Source of the DNA: Akkermansiaceae bacterium
Lineage (GTDB): Bacteria > Verrucomicrobiota > Verrucomicrobiia > Verrucomicrobiales > Akkermansiaceae
Direction: 5' to 3'
DNA: 64,000 nt
NCBI GenBank assembly: GCA_905181965.1
Contig: CAJIZY010000005.1
Span: 124,001-188,000 of the forward strand
Shown here: positions 8,662 through 18,430 of the stretch, piece by piece
Position numbering within the stretch: the first letter of the stretch is position 1
Layout of the letters: each line of letters begins with the position of its first letter
Notes under the pieces: generated by a model
The model's database searches: none
What the model was told of the DNA's origin: nothing
Seen by the model: the letters and a program-made list of their open reading frames with translations, nothing else
Made by a program: the position numbers and the translations under genes

Positions 8662-11366
8662 GGCTTCGTAATTTGAGTGATAATAGGATGGACTGCAATA
8701 TTTTTGATGACGTCTCGCATTTGGTAGCCGCCTGAACGACTTGTATCGGCAATTTCACCTGTCGCAATGCGATCCGCCAAGGTGAGCTCACGCCCCAGGG
8801 CATATGACAAGAGGTGCCCAATGAAGGCCTTCGCGAAGAGATCCTCCTCAGCCAAGATGGCATCCTTGAATCCCACGACATCTGTGAACTCGTGTTTCCC
8901 AAACAACTTTCCACTCGCATCTACCCTTAATCCGGTACGATAGTGATCCCGCCACCGGCCTAGCAGATCGTAGTTTTCCAAGGCAAAGCCAAAGGGATCA
9001 ATCTTTACGTGACAGCTCGCGCACTGAGCATCACTGCTGTGTTGATTAAGTTTCTGTCGAACAGTCAGGCCCTCCTTTTGAAGCGTTTTGTCATCCGCCC
9101 GCAAGTCAGGGATGTCATCGGGTGGTGGCTCAGGAGGGTCATTAAAAATGACAGATGAAACCCATGAGCCACGCGTGATCGGGAGTGATCGAAATGGACT
9201 GGAGGTCATTACCATCACCGCTCCTGTCGTCATGACACCTCCATTCCTTCTGTCCGTAACGGGTCTTCGCGTGTATTCGATATCACGTAGATTTACGTTG
9301 ATCGAATAAGTGGCAGCCCTGCCCTGATACCATTCGCTCAGTAAATGGCTCCGGTAGGTAAAGTCCGAATCAATCAGGTCAGAGATCGGTCTGTTCTCGA
9401 TAAAGACCGTCTCAAAATTCAAGAGTGGCTCCAGCATCATATGCATTCCCCGCTTATAGGAAATCTTATCGTCTCCTCCAAAGTAGTAGTCACGATGCGA
9501 CTTAAAGTCCGGGGAGGCCGAAACTAGATTATTCAGTTTCAACCACTGGGGGGCAAAACTATCACAGAAGTTCTTTACGCGCTGGTGATTAAGCATGCGA
9601 TCCACTTGTTCACTCAAGACCTCGGCGTTTTGAAGTTCTCCGTTAGCGGCCAGCTCAAGTAATTCCTCGTCCGGGATGGAGCTCCACAAAAACATCGAAA
9701 GACGGGTCGCTAAATTGAATGAAGCCTGATTGGGTGAAACCTCATCTCGCTCGTTATGAACAAAGATAAATCGCGGAGAAGCTAAAGCCGCTGAGACAAC
9801 ATCCTTCATACTTTCGGTAAAATCTCCGCTCTTCTGATACTGCTTGTCAAAATATCTTGAATAGAGCTTCCCTGTCTTTTCATCGGCAGGTGAATGAAAG
9901 GCCTTCAAGAGGAACTTTTCAATCCGCTCGTGTGCAATCCTCTCAACTGGTTGTTCAACCTTTGGCTTGGCCTCATCAGGCAAACTCCAGCTACCCATCA
10001 GCTCATCCCCGGCGATTCCTTTCTCGCCGGAGGCAATACTCTGAATCTGAAGTCCATTCAATCCGGATCGGTAAAGGCGGACATCATTCAAATCACCATG
10101 AAAAGGCTCATTGCCATGGGCCCCAACCAACATCGGACCAGCACTTTGGGTGCTAAGCTTCCCAGCCATCGGCTTGCTCCCAACCTCCTTGCCATCCAGG
10201 TAGAGACGAATCTTTTTACCATCGATAGTTCCCGCAACATGATGCCACTCCCCATCGCTAAGTATTTTGGGATCCACTGCAGCTCCAAATTCCTCATACT
10301 TTCCCGCAATCCCCGCACCCATCCAGAGCCCCCAGGTTTTCCCAGTCCGGCCAATCGCCAGCAATTGGCGTCGCCATGAATCCTCCCGCCGGACGATAGT
10401 CTGCCATTGATCAGACAAATTTGTGGGGCGGATCCAAGCGCTGACCGTCAGCCCGGTGCTGCCGGCCGCGACTGATCGATCCACTGAAATCGAAGCCTTT
10501 CGAGCTTTCGCTTTTGGGCTCAAGGGGTCGTCAAACAAGTCATACCAAACCCCACAATTCTCATCGAAATTTTCGGCATGAACGATGGACCTGCTCAGCT
10601 CCAAAAACGACTCCATGAGAACTGGAGACAAACTCAAATGATCCCCACGATTATTGAAGCCATTCTCCGCCGGAGGATCCTTGGGAAAGGCCATGACTCC
10701 AAGCAGGCGATCTTCCAGCAACTGCTGGAGCCCCATAATCCGATTCCCCACTCTGACAACCTTGGGCATTTTCCCCGACTCGGGCCTGAAGTAATTACTG
10801 TGATTCCGGATGATGCGATCGTTGATGGAATAGACCCATGACTCGAGATCGAAGAGGTCCCGAACCGCGTTTCCATATTCAAAGCGATTCATGCGCCGCA
10901 GCCTCATCGGAACCAACGGCTGATCGTGTTTCGTAGAATTGGCAAATGCTTTTTTTAGTTCTGATATCAAAAGGTCTCGTTGATTCTGAGTGGGCTGAAG
11001 CTCCTCTTCCGGAGGCATTTCGTTTTTGTCGAGGACCTCGATCATTTCTTCAATCAACTCGGGATCCTCCTCAAGGTCCGCCCATGTTGCATACTTGGTG
11101 AGATCGACTTTCCCCTTGGTCTTTTCTCGACCGTGACACTCGTAGCAATGCTTTTCAAAGATCTGTTGCACCCCCTTTTTGAAATCGCGTATCTCCGCAG
11201 AAGGTTTTTCAGCGTGAGCGAACGACGAGGCAACGAAAGCTGCCGCAAACGCAAGCCTTGCTAAAAAACCTCGAGCTAGTTTCACCGTAGAAGAATAGGG
11301 ACGCCTTTTCCCCGGGTCGAGGCAGAAAGATCGGGCGAAAAAGAAATCACGATACGGATTAGCCAC
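8658..11366 (-). CDS. DUF1587/1595/1592/1588/1585 cytochrome-type protein with LamG insert
   Basis: 902 residues if the GTG at 11366 is used; a GTG at 11285 gives a cleaner signal peptide (VKLARGFLARLAF...) and may be the real start. CYECH near residue 75 is the N-terminal planctomycete cytochrome haem site. LRRMNRFEYGNAVRDLF is DUF1587. A LamG/concanavalin-like insert follows (about residues 290-450: DGEWHHVAGTIDG, IRLYLDGKEVG). Then come DUF1595, DUF1592 (RLSMFLWSSIPDEELL), DUF1588 with a second haem site CASCHVKIDPFGFALENYD, and DUF1585. A periplasmic or surface haem protein, probably acting with the downstream DUF1552 (ATGA overlap). It overlaps the upstream metallophosphoesterase by eight bases with the GTG start. 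The LamG domain suggests glycan binding. Confidence 0.88.
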   Translation of the reverse strand: MANPYRDFFFARSFCLDPGKRRPYSSTVKLARGFLARLAFAAAFVASSFAHAEKPSAEIRDFKKGVQQIFEKHCYECHGREKTKGKVDLTKYATWADLEEDPELIEEMIEVLDKNEMPPEEELQPTQNQRDLLISELKKAFANSTKHDQPLVPMRLRRMNRFEYGNAVRDLFDLESWVYSINDRIIRNHSNYFRPESGKMPKVVRVGNRIMGLQQLLEDRLLGVMAFPKDPPAENGFNNRGDHLSLSPVLMESFLELSRSIVHAENFDENCGVWYDLFDDPLSPKAKARKASISVDRSVAAGSTGLTVSAWIRPTNLSDQWQTIVRREDSWRRQLLAIGRTGKTWGLWMGAGIAGKYEEFGAAVDPKILSDGEWHHVAGTIDGKKIRLYLDGKEVGSKPMAGKLSTQSAGPMLVGAHGNEPFHGDLNDVRLYRSGLNGLQIQSIASGEKGIAGDELMGSWSLPDEAKPKVEQPVERIAHERIEKFLLKAFHSPADEKTGKLYSRYFDKQYQKSGDFTESMKDVVSAALASPRFIFVHNERDEVSPNQASFNLATRLSMFLWSSIPDEELLELAANGELQNAEVLSEQVDRMLNHQRVKNFCDSFAPQWLKLNNLVSASPDFKSHRDYYFGGDDKISYKRGMHMMLEPLLNFETVFIENRPISDLIDSDFTYRSHLLSEWYQGRAATYSINVNLRDIEYTRRPVTDRRNGGVMTTGAVMVMTSSPFRSLPITRGSWVSSVIFNDPPEPPPDDIPDLRADDKTLQKEGLTVRQKLNQHSSDAQCASCHVKIDPFGFALENYDLLGRWRDHYRTGLRVDASGKLFGKHEFTDVVGFKDAILAEEDLFAKAFIGHLLSYALGRELTLADRIATGEIADTSRSGGYQMRDVIKNIAVHPIITQITKP

Positions 11367-12435
11367 TTTTCTTCTTCATGGCGTATGGTAACGAAAACTT
11401 GCTACTTGGGCGGGTGAGGAATTCATCCAGCACGGGCGAGTAAGTCTCCACTTGGATCCGGTCCTCGCCCGGACGGAAAGTCAAGATGCGCAAGAAACCG
11501 CTCCCCGCCTTAATTCGTGGGAGATCAAAATACCAATAATCAGATTGGATCTGGTGAACAAGGTTTCCGTGCCGTCCCTCGCTGGTCAATTGGCTCTCTC
11601 CGGCATGTCCCGAAAGCACCAGAAAGATATTGGCGTGACGGCTGACGAACTTTTCCCAGATTACTTGTCCCGAGTTGCCTTTGATCGGATATCCATCGGG
11701 TTCTGAAAGCCGCCCTTTCTTCGTGAGATACCCATGGGTGAGCACAATAATCCGGTGGCCGGGATGCCTTTCCGCCACTTGGTTTGCCCAAGCTATCGCT
11801 TCGTCCCTCGGTTTGAATTCAAGGGTAATCACCAAAAAGTCCATCCCGCATGCTTGGAAAAAAAGGTAATAGTTCTCAGTTTTCCCGGCCTCCCGAAAGT
11901 GCCTCTCTCTCTCAGGAGCGAAGTGCGCGTCATACAAAGGGTTCTTCGTGAAACGTGAAGGTGGAAAATAACGACTGAACTGGCTTGCTCGAGATTGGCT
12001 CGTCTTGCGCAGCTGAGGTAAGTAACCCATATCATGATTTCCAGAACAGAGAACGTAAGGAACATGAGACTCGATCGTCTTGAAAGCGGCGTCCGCGATC
12101 TTCCATTCATCGTCGTGCTCGGTCTGAGTGATATCTCCCACATGTGTGACCAAGGCGATGTTTCTTGCCTCGTGATTTTTTTTAATCCATTCGGTCTGCC
12201 CAAAAAAGCAGGCTCTCTGATCGCCCATCTCTGGCCAATGTTTTTGAGTCTCCCGGTGCCGGGTATCGGCATAACCCTGAGTGTCCGGCAAGACGATCAG
12301 TGTGAAGTCATCTGCTGGTTTGACAGTATCATTGGCGATTGGAGGAGGCAGCGTTTTTATCTCATCGGCAAAAATCGAAGCCGTCCACAACAAAGGCCAG
12401 ACAAGCCGGAGCGGTTGTCGAATTAAGCACTTCAT
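11359..12435 (-). CDS. Secreted calcineurin-like metallophosphoesterase
   Basis: 358 residues from ATG 12435, chosen because MKCLIRQPLRLVWPLLWTAS gives a signal peptide; a start 66 bases upstream adds an unlikely extension. Metal-binding blocks: D51 in LPDTQGYAD, VGDITQ, SGNHDMG, VLTHGYL and SGHAGES. The final block reads GHAGE rather than GHxH, so one metal-ligand histidine appears replaced. It sits 22 bases after the CotH/lamin-tail giant gene and overlaps the start of the DUF1592-type gene, so the four genes from 16.9 to 7.4 kb form one likely operon. Phosphate ester hydrolysis is likely; substrate unknown. It is about 75 residues longer than the paralogue at 6.5 kb. Confidence 0.85.
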   Translation of the reverse strand: MKCLIRQPLRLVWPLLWTASIFADEIKTLPPPIANDTVKPADDFTLIVLPDTQGYADTRHRETQKHWPEMGDQRACFFGQTEWIKKNHEARNIALVTHVGDITQTEHDDEWKIADAAFKTIESHVPYVLCSGNHDMGYLPQLRKTSQSRASQFSRYFPPSRFTKNPLYDAHFAPERERHFREAGKTENYYLFFQACGMDFLVITLEFKPRDEAIAWANQVAERHPGHRIIVLTHGYLTKKGRLSEPDGYPIKGNSGQVIWEKFVSRHANIFLVLSGHAGESQLTSEGRHGNLVHQIQSDYWYFDLPRIKAGSGFLRILTFRPGEDRIQVETYSPVLDEFLTRPSSKFSLPYAMKKKSG

Positions 12436-12457
12436 GAGGTCCCAAAGAAAATTTTCT

Positions 12458-15400
12458 CTAACGTAACTCTGCTTTGACCCGGAAGAAACGCCTGCTATCA
12501 ACTACCGCAGGTGTCGCCAAGCGCACGGTGCGGGTCACCGTTCCGTCGCCATTGGAAGTCACGACTAACTCGACGAGCTCGGCCGGGTCATTGCTCCAGT
12601 TTTGAAGGTCGATGGTTGTCTCAACCAATGTCCGCACATCATCAGCGACTTCCTTCACGGTGTAGGTGAAAGAATCATAAAGGATGCCATCAATAAGCAT
12701 GCGGCTAGCACTGGCAGATCCCGATTGAGTCGCATCATTATCACTGGTTCCAAGCGCATGTTCCAGAAGAGCAGTCAATCCATCACCGTCGAGATCATCC
12801 GTTGGATTACCCGCAAGAAGAGTGCCATCCGAACTTCCAGGTGTTCCTCCAGGAGTGACACTCGCTCTCCAATGAGTAGGCTCAGAGGGGTCGAGATTCT
12901 GACCTGGCGCCCTAAGAGTTATACTATAGCCAAGCGTGTCAGCTGCTACAGGCCAAGGCGACTTATCGTTATAAGAGAATTCCTTGATCGTGCCATTCGA
13001 GGCGTCCTCAAGTTTCAACTTCTCCCCTGCATTACTCAAGCTCGTAGAGTTTGCAAAGACTCCCGCGACTGGGAGTCCTTCACCATAAGCGAGTTCAAAT
13101 GCGGCGAGATCACGCACAACGAGAACCCGCCCGCCTGGTGCCAAGCTGGTGACCAAGCTTCCGGTAAAATCAAAATCGATACCATTGGTAAACTTTACAC
13201 CTGCAAGGTCGAGAGTTACGGAATCACTCACGTTCATCAACTCGATATACTCGGCAAGTCCATCAGGCTCAGGATGATACATGATTTCAGAAATGATGAG
13301 ATGCTCTTGTTGCTCGGTAGGATTTCCAACATAGGAAGTAAAATTGTTCTCCATACCATGTTGGTCCAAAAGCGTCAGCGTTTCTCCAAGGTTCGAGAGG
13401 TGTCCTTTAAAGGGGCTCACCACAAAATTTCCCTGCCCTCCGGTAGGTCCAGTCGTGCGAGCGCGAAAAGACTTAGCATTCGGGCTTAGGTAGAGTGTCC
13501 AGCCCGCAGGAATGACCGTGCCGGCAGGTATTTCGAATTCAACTCCGCCTTTAACCTTCCAGTTTGAGACATCGACCGCAATCCCATTGTTGTTCACAAG
13601 CTCGATATACTCTTCATCCTGATTGGTCGAAACGGGGTTAAATTCGATTGTGCCAAACTCGATTAGAGGCTCAATACTCCCGTTAGAATCAGCGATACCA
13701 CCATGCAATTCCGGCATGAAGATTAGGTCGCTACTCCCCAAAGACCGATTCATGCCATGGATCGCAAGGACATTGGTCCCAGGTCTGAGTGCACCAAGGG
13801 ATGCGCTAACATTCCAGGTATCATACTCTAAGGGGTCAGCTTCATAGCCAGCAGTAGCAATCGAGTTCCAAGCAGGATTAGACGGCGCTTTTTCTGATGC
13901 GATCTTGGTGCCGTTGAGGTAAACGACAAAACCATCATCATACTTCATTCGCAACTCCATCGCCTGATAGATAGAGGGGTCAGCAACCTCGAATTCAGAA
14001 CGCATGTAGACCGAGGAATGAGTGCCCCGCATCGTTGCTTCAGTATCGGTGCCAATGAGCGGATCATATTTTGTGCTAGAATCAAATCCTACGCCAGTAG
14101 TTCCCGCAAGCCAGTTGGCGTCGTTAAAATCAAATTCCATCCAGGAGTTATCGACGGAGTCGTCGTTTGGAACGAGGTGAGTCAGAGGTGCTCCCGCTGA
14201 TAACAGAGGAGTGTATGCAAGACTCAGCTGACCCGTCTGCGCATCAGGGATGGAATTTTGGGCGTAAATAAATGCCCTTCGCGGCGCCAAAAATTCGTCG
14301 CGCAAACGCTGGACCCCTTCAGCCATAGTTTCGACATCAGGATTATTAGTCGTGTATGGAACGGCGGGAGCAGAACCCCCGTCCGCGTTGTGTAGCCAAG
14401 AACCCCATTTTTCAAAATCGAGCTGGGCATCTGAAGGCGCGATATCTTCGGGATCGATTAAAGCTGAGAGCTCATTGAGTCTGCGTTCGTAATAGCGCTC
14501 TTCCATGGGCGTATCAGCTGACTGTAAATAGAGATCATGTAAGCTTCGAACCCGACGGTAGAACATGGCTCTCGTCGATCGACGGCTATAGAGCTGAGAA
14601 AGAAGGCGCACGGAACCGCCTGTCTCGATATAGCCATTGGTCTCCATAAGGTTACTGAAGTAGTTGAATTGCGATCTCCAATAGCGCCCTTGAGAGAGGT
14701 CGAGGTCCCAGGGGAGGAGTGCCCACTCGTCGGTCTTCCCGGTATCACGGTAGATGTACCAATTCTTCCGGTGCATGTCGATATTCCGGATAACGGCCGC
14801 GGCAGCCATCATGTTGACGCACATCGGTATGTTGACGTTGTCGAAGGTGAAATTGTCCAGCGAGGCGCCACTCTGAGCGAGGCCATTGATCAAATCCTGT
14901 AGGTCGGAATTATTCTCGTCGCGCCGGTTCTTCTTTTCGAACCCAGAATTGGCACTTCCTGTAAGAGTGTTGTTGTAAGCCTTATACAACGCACCATCCT
15001 CATTGAGCCCCGCACGCTTTAAATAAATGTTGTCGGCGTCTTCAACAAAGTCTGCCGTACTAAAAAATTCGGCATTCTGCTGCACACGGACCGTGTATGC
15101 GAAGTGCGCATGCACGCCGGCATTACGCATGATTTCATAGCCCATAACATGGCGAACCTTTGACTTGTCGGCCCAGTTGGTAATGAGGTCAATATCCTTC
15201 GTTCGAGGAGCATCTTCGCTCCACCTGAAGCGCTGGCTCTTGTTAAAATCAATATTGTAACTCTTCTTGGGGAATCCTCCAGTCGACTGACCATGACGAT
15301 TGAAAAAGACATTATCATAAAGCTCGCCTAAGTAAAAAATCGCACCACGCGTTCCACCCGTTCCAGTGGCTCGTGCTGGATTTTGGACAAACCATTCTAC

Positions 15401-16876
15401 GACGCTCAGCTTAGTTTCAATAGAGGGATCCACCGCAACCGTTCCGACATATTGGTGGGAGTCGACAGGATCCTTGAAGGCGGGTATTTTTGTTTCTAGC
15501 CCCAACTCGTCACTTGCCTCAAATCTCCAACGGATCATCTCTCCCGAGTCGAAGTCGCCACCAGGGATGGAAGCGGTAAAGATGCCATCATTGGCTAGAG
15601 CGTCAGAGCCAGTGCCCTCATCATTCATGAGAAGGGTCTTTTCCCCACCAAACATAACACGATAAAACATCGTGACCGAAGCAACAGGAGATGAGACGGC
15701 TTCCATCTTGGCCGTGACAATGAGGTCTTGGCCAGCGGTGGGTCTCTCGGGCTTATCCGTAATATTAACAAAGAGAGGACCAGCGGCCTGGCCACTGGAA
15801 TTGGGGAGCCCCGGAGTTGGCGAATTAAAAAAACCTTCACGTTGCGCTCCAGAAGTATCAACAACAGCGGCCGTAAGCTCGGGATAAATAAGAAAATCAG
15901 AGCTATTTGCCGACCGGTTTAGGCCGTGTATCGCAAGGATGTTTACTCCTTCCACCACTTGCGTTGCGCCCGCCGTGGCATCAACCACAATTGGGTCAGC
16001 TGCCGCGACAGAGTCGGATCGCGATCCCGTAGCATTGGAATTCCAAGCCAGATTGCCTGGCTTATTGTAGCTCCCTGATTCCACTCCATTGATGTAGGCA
16101 ACAAATCCATCGTCACAATTCACGCTGAGAGAGAGAGATTGTATCTGGTTATTGTTTGGGTCGTAAGTGAATGGAATACGGATGTAACAACTCGCGTTGA
16201 TTGACTGCATCGCCGGCTTGAGGGTTGAATTGCCAAGGTTCGTGTCGCCCACCAAGTCGAGGAGAACCCCCGAGTCGAATCCAACTCCTGTCGTAGTTGA
16301 AGTCCAAGCTGAATCATTGAAGGAGTCCGGAAGAGCCTGCCAGGTATCACCTAGTGAGCCATCTGATGGCACGAAATACTTGGCCGGCAAGGTGCCACTG
16401 ATCAACTGCTGCTGTGTCACAGATCCAAAACTATCTTTTCCATAAGACTGGTCCTCAAATTGCAAAGGGTAAGTCGAGCCAAAATCGGTTAGGACGGTGA
16501 CGGCATCTGGTGCAACCAAGGCAAGGTAACCACTTTTCAAAGGGAGTTTAAAACTAGCGTGCAACTCTGCCTCTGGATTTGAACGATCCTTATCAGAAGC
16601 AAAGATGACAAGATAACCTCCAGCCGGGATAGTGACTGCGGGAATTCGCCACTTATCGAGGTTGCTCGCCTTATCAGTGAGGAAGTAGCCGTCGAGATCG
16701 ACCTCGCTTCCATCTGGATTGTGAATTTCGATCCAGTCCGAAAAATCGCCGTCTTCATCGGCCAAGACCGTATCGTTATCGGCCATAAATTCAGAAATAA
16801 CCGGTGTCGCATTGAGAAAAATAGAGCCGCCCGCAAGGGTCAGGACGGTAGTGAGTAGAAATGTATTCGGATTCAT
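12458..16876 (-). CDS. Giant secreted CotH-kinase / lamin-tail-domain protein
   Basis: 1472 residues with a signal peptide. Near the N-terminus, ISEFMADND...DWIEIHNP is a lamin tail domain (LTD). Two copies of a jelly-roll-like module follow (each with GVGFDS and DGFVxYLNG or DGFVAYING blocks). A CotH kinase domain spans about residues 500-780, with NIDMHRKNWYIYRD and the metal-binding motif PWDLDLSQG near residue 719. More LTD modules come after (YIELVNN, EYIELMN). The C-terminus has a DLDGDGLTALLEHALG segment common at the end of secreted verrucomicrobial proteins. CotH domains are atypical kinases that phosphorylate secreted proteins in spore formers. Here it is first in an operon with a metallophosphoesterase and a DUF1592/DUF1552 pair. 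Its target is unknown. Confidence 0.88.
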   Translation of the reverse strand: MNPNTFLLTTVLTLAGGSIFLNATPVISEFMADNDTVLADEDGDFSDWIEIHNPDGSEVDLDGYFLTDKASNLDKWRIPAVTIPAGGYLVIFASDKDRSNPEAELHASFKLPLKSGYLALVAPDAVTVLTDFGSTYPLQFEDQSYGKDSFGSVTQQQLISGTLPAKYFVPSDGSLGDTWQALPDSFNDSAWTSTTTGVGFDSGVLLDLVGDTNLGNSTLKPAMQSINASCYIRIPFTYDPNNNQIQSLSLSVNCDDGFVAYINGVESGSYNKPGNLAWNSNATGSRSDSVAAADPIVVDATAGATQVVEGVNILAIHGLNRSANSSDFLIYPELTAAVVDTSGAQREGFFNSPTPGLPNSSGQAAGPLFVNITDKPERPTAGQDLIVTAKMEAVSSPVASVTMFYRVMFGGEKTLLMNDEGTGSDALANDGIFTASIPGGDFDSGEMIRWRFEASDELGLETKIPAFKDPVDSHQYVGTVAVDPSIETKLSVVEWFVQNPARATGTGGTRGAIFYLGELYDNVFFNRHGQSTGGFPKKSYNIDFNKSQRFRWSEDAPRTKDIDLITNWADKSKVRHVMGYEIMRNAGVHAHFAYTVRVQQNAEFFSTADFVEDADNIYLKRAGLNEDGALYKAYNNTLTGSANSGFEKKNRRDENNSDLQDLINGLAQSGASLDNFTFDNVNIPMCVNMMAAAAVIRNIDMHRKNWYIYRDTGKTDEWALLPWDLDLSQGRYWRSQFNYFSNLMETNGYIETGGSVRLLSQLYSRRSTRAMFYRRVRSLHDLYLQSADTPMEERYYERRLNELSALIDPEDIAPSDAQLDFEKWGSWLHNADGGSAPAVPYTTNNPDVETMAEGVQRLRDEFLAPRRAFIYAQNSIPDAQTGQLSLAYTPLLSAGAPLTHLVPNDDSVDNSWMEFDFNDANWLAGTTGVGFDSSTKYDPLIGTDTEATMRGTHSSVYMRSEFEVADPSIYQAMELRMKYDDGFVVYLNGTKIASEKAPSNPAWNSIATAGYEADPLEYDTWNVSASLGALRPGTNVLAIHGMNRSLGSSDLIFMPELHGGIADSNGSIEPLIEFGTIEFNPVSTNQDEEYIELVNNNGIAVDVSNWKVKGGVEFEIPAGTVIPAGWTLYLSPNAKSFRARTTGPTGGQGNFVVSPFKGHLSNLGETLTLLDQHGMENNFTSYVGNPTEQQEHLIISEIMYHPEPDGLAEYIELMNVSDSVTLDLAGVKFTNGIDFDFTGSLVTSLAPGGRVLVVRDLAAFELAYGEGLPVAGVFANSTSLSNAGEKLKLEDASNGTIKEFSYNDKSPWPVAADTLGYSITLRAPGQNLDPSEPTHWRASVTPGGTPGSSDGTLLAGNPTDDLDGDGLTALLEHALGTSDNDATQSGSASASRMLIDGILYDSFTYTVKEVADDVRTLVETTIDLQNWSNDPAELVELVVTSNGDGTVTRTVRLATPAVVDSRRFFRVKAELR

Positions 16877-17017
16877 AGCTGAGTGCGCATCGCCGTAATA
16901 TCGACGATATGAGTAAGAAATATAGATGTGTGTGTGCCCGCCTTCAACCGAGCAGGGTGGATTTTATCCCGAGTAGGCTAAGGCGTCTAGCTTGGAAACC
17001 CCACAATTTCCTGAAGC

Positions 17018-18430
17018 TTAGCCCAGTAGATCCTTGATCACGTGGCCATGCACATCGGTAAGGCGGAAGTCGCGGCCCTGACTGCGGAAGGTGAGGCGTT
17101 TATGGTCGATGCCTAGCTGGTGAAGAATAGTGGCATGGAGGTCGTGGACGTGAACTTTGTTCTCGGTAGCGTGATAGCCAAAGTCATCGGTCGCACCGTA
17201 GGTGAGGCCAGGTTTCATTCCACCGCCGGCCATCCACATCGTAAAGCCGTGCGGGTGATGATCACGCCCCCAGGTTTTACCCATCACTTGCGCCACCGGT
17301 GTCCGGCCGAATTCACCGCCCCAGATGACGAGAGTATCGTCAAGTAAACCACGTTGCTTAAGATCAGCAATGAGTGCGGCAATCGGTTGGTCGGCCGCGC
17401 CACATTGACGTCGGTGTTCGCGATCCATATCGGTATGCGAATCCCAACCACGGTCGTAGAGTTGCACAAAGCGAACACCACGCTCGACAAGGCGACGCGC
17501 CATCAGGCAGTTCCGAGCGAAAGAGGGCTTCACGCGATCAGCGCCATATTGCTCAAGGGTTTTCTCTGACTCCTTCCTCAGATCGGCAAGTTGCGGCACG
17601 CTGGCCTGCATGCGGAAGGCCAATTCATACGAAGCAATGCGATTCGCGATCTCGGGATCACCCAGAGTTTGGTGTTGGCGGCGATTCATCCACTGCAGCA
17701 GATCAAGTTCATTTCGCCTCCCCTTGGTCGAGACGCCCTTTGGATTATCAAGATGGAGCACTGGAGCACCACTATTCCGGAAAGGCACACCGGCGTGCCG
17801 AGATTCGAGAAATCCATTCCCCCAAAAACTCTGCAAAAGCGGTTGGCCATCGCTCACTCCGGAAGTCAGCACGGTGTAAGCAGGTAGATCTTCGTTAACC
17901 GAACCAAGTCCGTAGGACATCCAGGAACCGAGGGTTGGTCGGTCGCCCAACAAAGTGCCGCAGTTCATGAAATTCACCCCCGGATCGTGCACATTGGTGT
18001 CAGTGTGCATCGAACGAATCACCGTCAATTCATCGGCGATCGTTGCAAGATGAGGCATCAGTTCTGAGATGATCGTGCCTGATTCCCCGCGGGGACGGAA
18101 TGAATAGGGCGAACCCTTTAGGTTCGGTGTTCCGCGAATCAGCGCAAACTGCTGATGGTCCTTCAGCAACTCCTTTGGAATCGCTTTGCCATCGAGTTCG
18201 TTGAGCTTCGGCTTGGGATCAAAAAGATCGATGTGCGAAGGCCCACCCGCCATGAAGAGAAAAATGACACGCTTTGCTTTTGGAGCATGATGGAAATTTG
18301 GCAAGCTCCCCTGCCCTGCATGAAGCTTGTCATTCAGCAAGGACGCAAGCGCTACCGAACCAATCCCACCCGCCGACCGCCCCAGAAAAGCGCGGCGGGT
18401 AAGATCTGCTGAGCAGCATGGATGGTTCAT
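17018..18430 (-). CDS. DUF1501 family protein, Tat-exported
   Basis: 470 residues from ATG 18430, which overlaps the stop of the DUF1549/1553 gene as ATGA. The twin-arginine signal is LTRRAFLGRSAGG. Conserved DUF1501 blocks: [68 protein letters not shown] and HDLHATILHQLG. The family shares the alkaline phosphatase/sulfatase fold and the conserved His/Asp residues could bind metal, but no activity is established. As in the other three copies here, it directly follows a DUF1549/1553 partner or lies next to one. The gene is intact although its partner is broken. Confidence 0.92.
   Translation of the reverse strand: MNHPCCSADLTRRAFLGRSAGGIGSVALASLLNDKLHAGQGSLPNFHHAPKAKRVIFLFMAGGPSHIDLFDPKPKLNELDGKAIPKELLKDHQQFALIRGTPNLKGSPYSFRPRGESGTIISELMPHLATIADELTVIRSMHTDTNVHDPGVNFMNCGTLLGDRPTLGSWMSYGLGSVNEDLPAYTVLTSGVSDGQPLLQSFWGNGFLESRHAGVPFRNSGAPVLHLDNPKGVSTKGRRNELDLLQWMNRRQHQTLGDPEIANRIASYELAFRMQASVPQLADLRKESEKTLEQYGADRVKPSFARNCLMARRLVERGVRFVQLYDRGWDSHTDMDREHRRQCGAADQPIAALIADLKQRGLLDDTLVIWGGEFGRTPVAQVMGKTWGRDHHPHGFTMWMAGGGMKPGLTYGATDDFGYHATENKVHVHDLHATILHQLGIDHKRLTFRSQGRDFRLTDVHGHVIKDLLG

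Noticed and set aside
9894-10379. 161-residue open frame on the plus strand
   Set aside because: Antisense to the LamG part of the DUF1592-type gene, with no domain or ribosome site.
12602-13489. 295-residue open frame on the plus strand
   Set aside because: It lies wholly antisense to the CotH/lamin-tail gene, has no recognisable domain and a composition expected from the opposite strand of a long gene.
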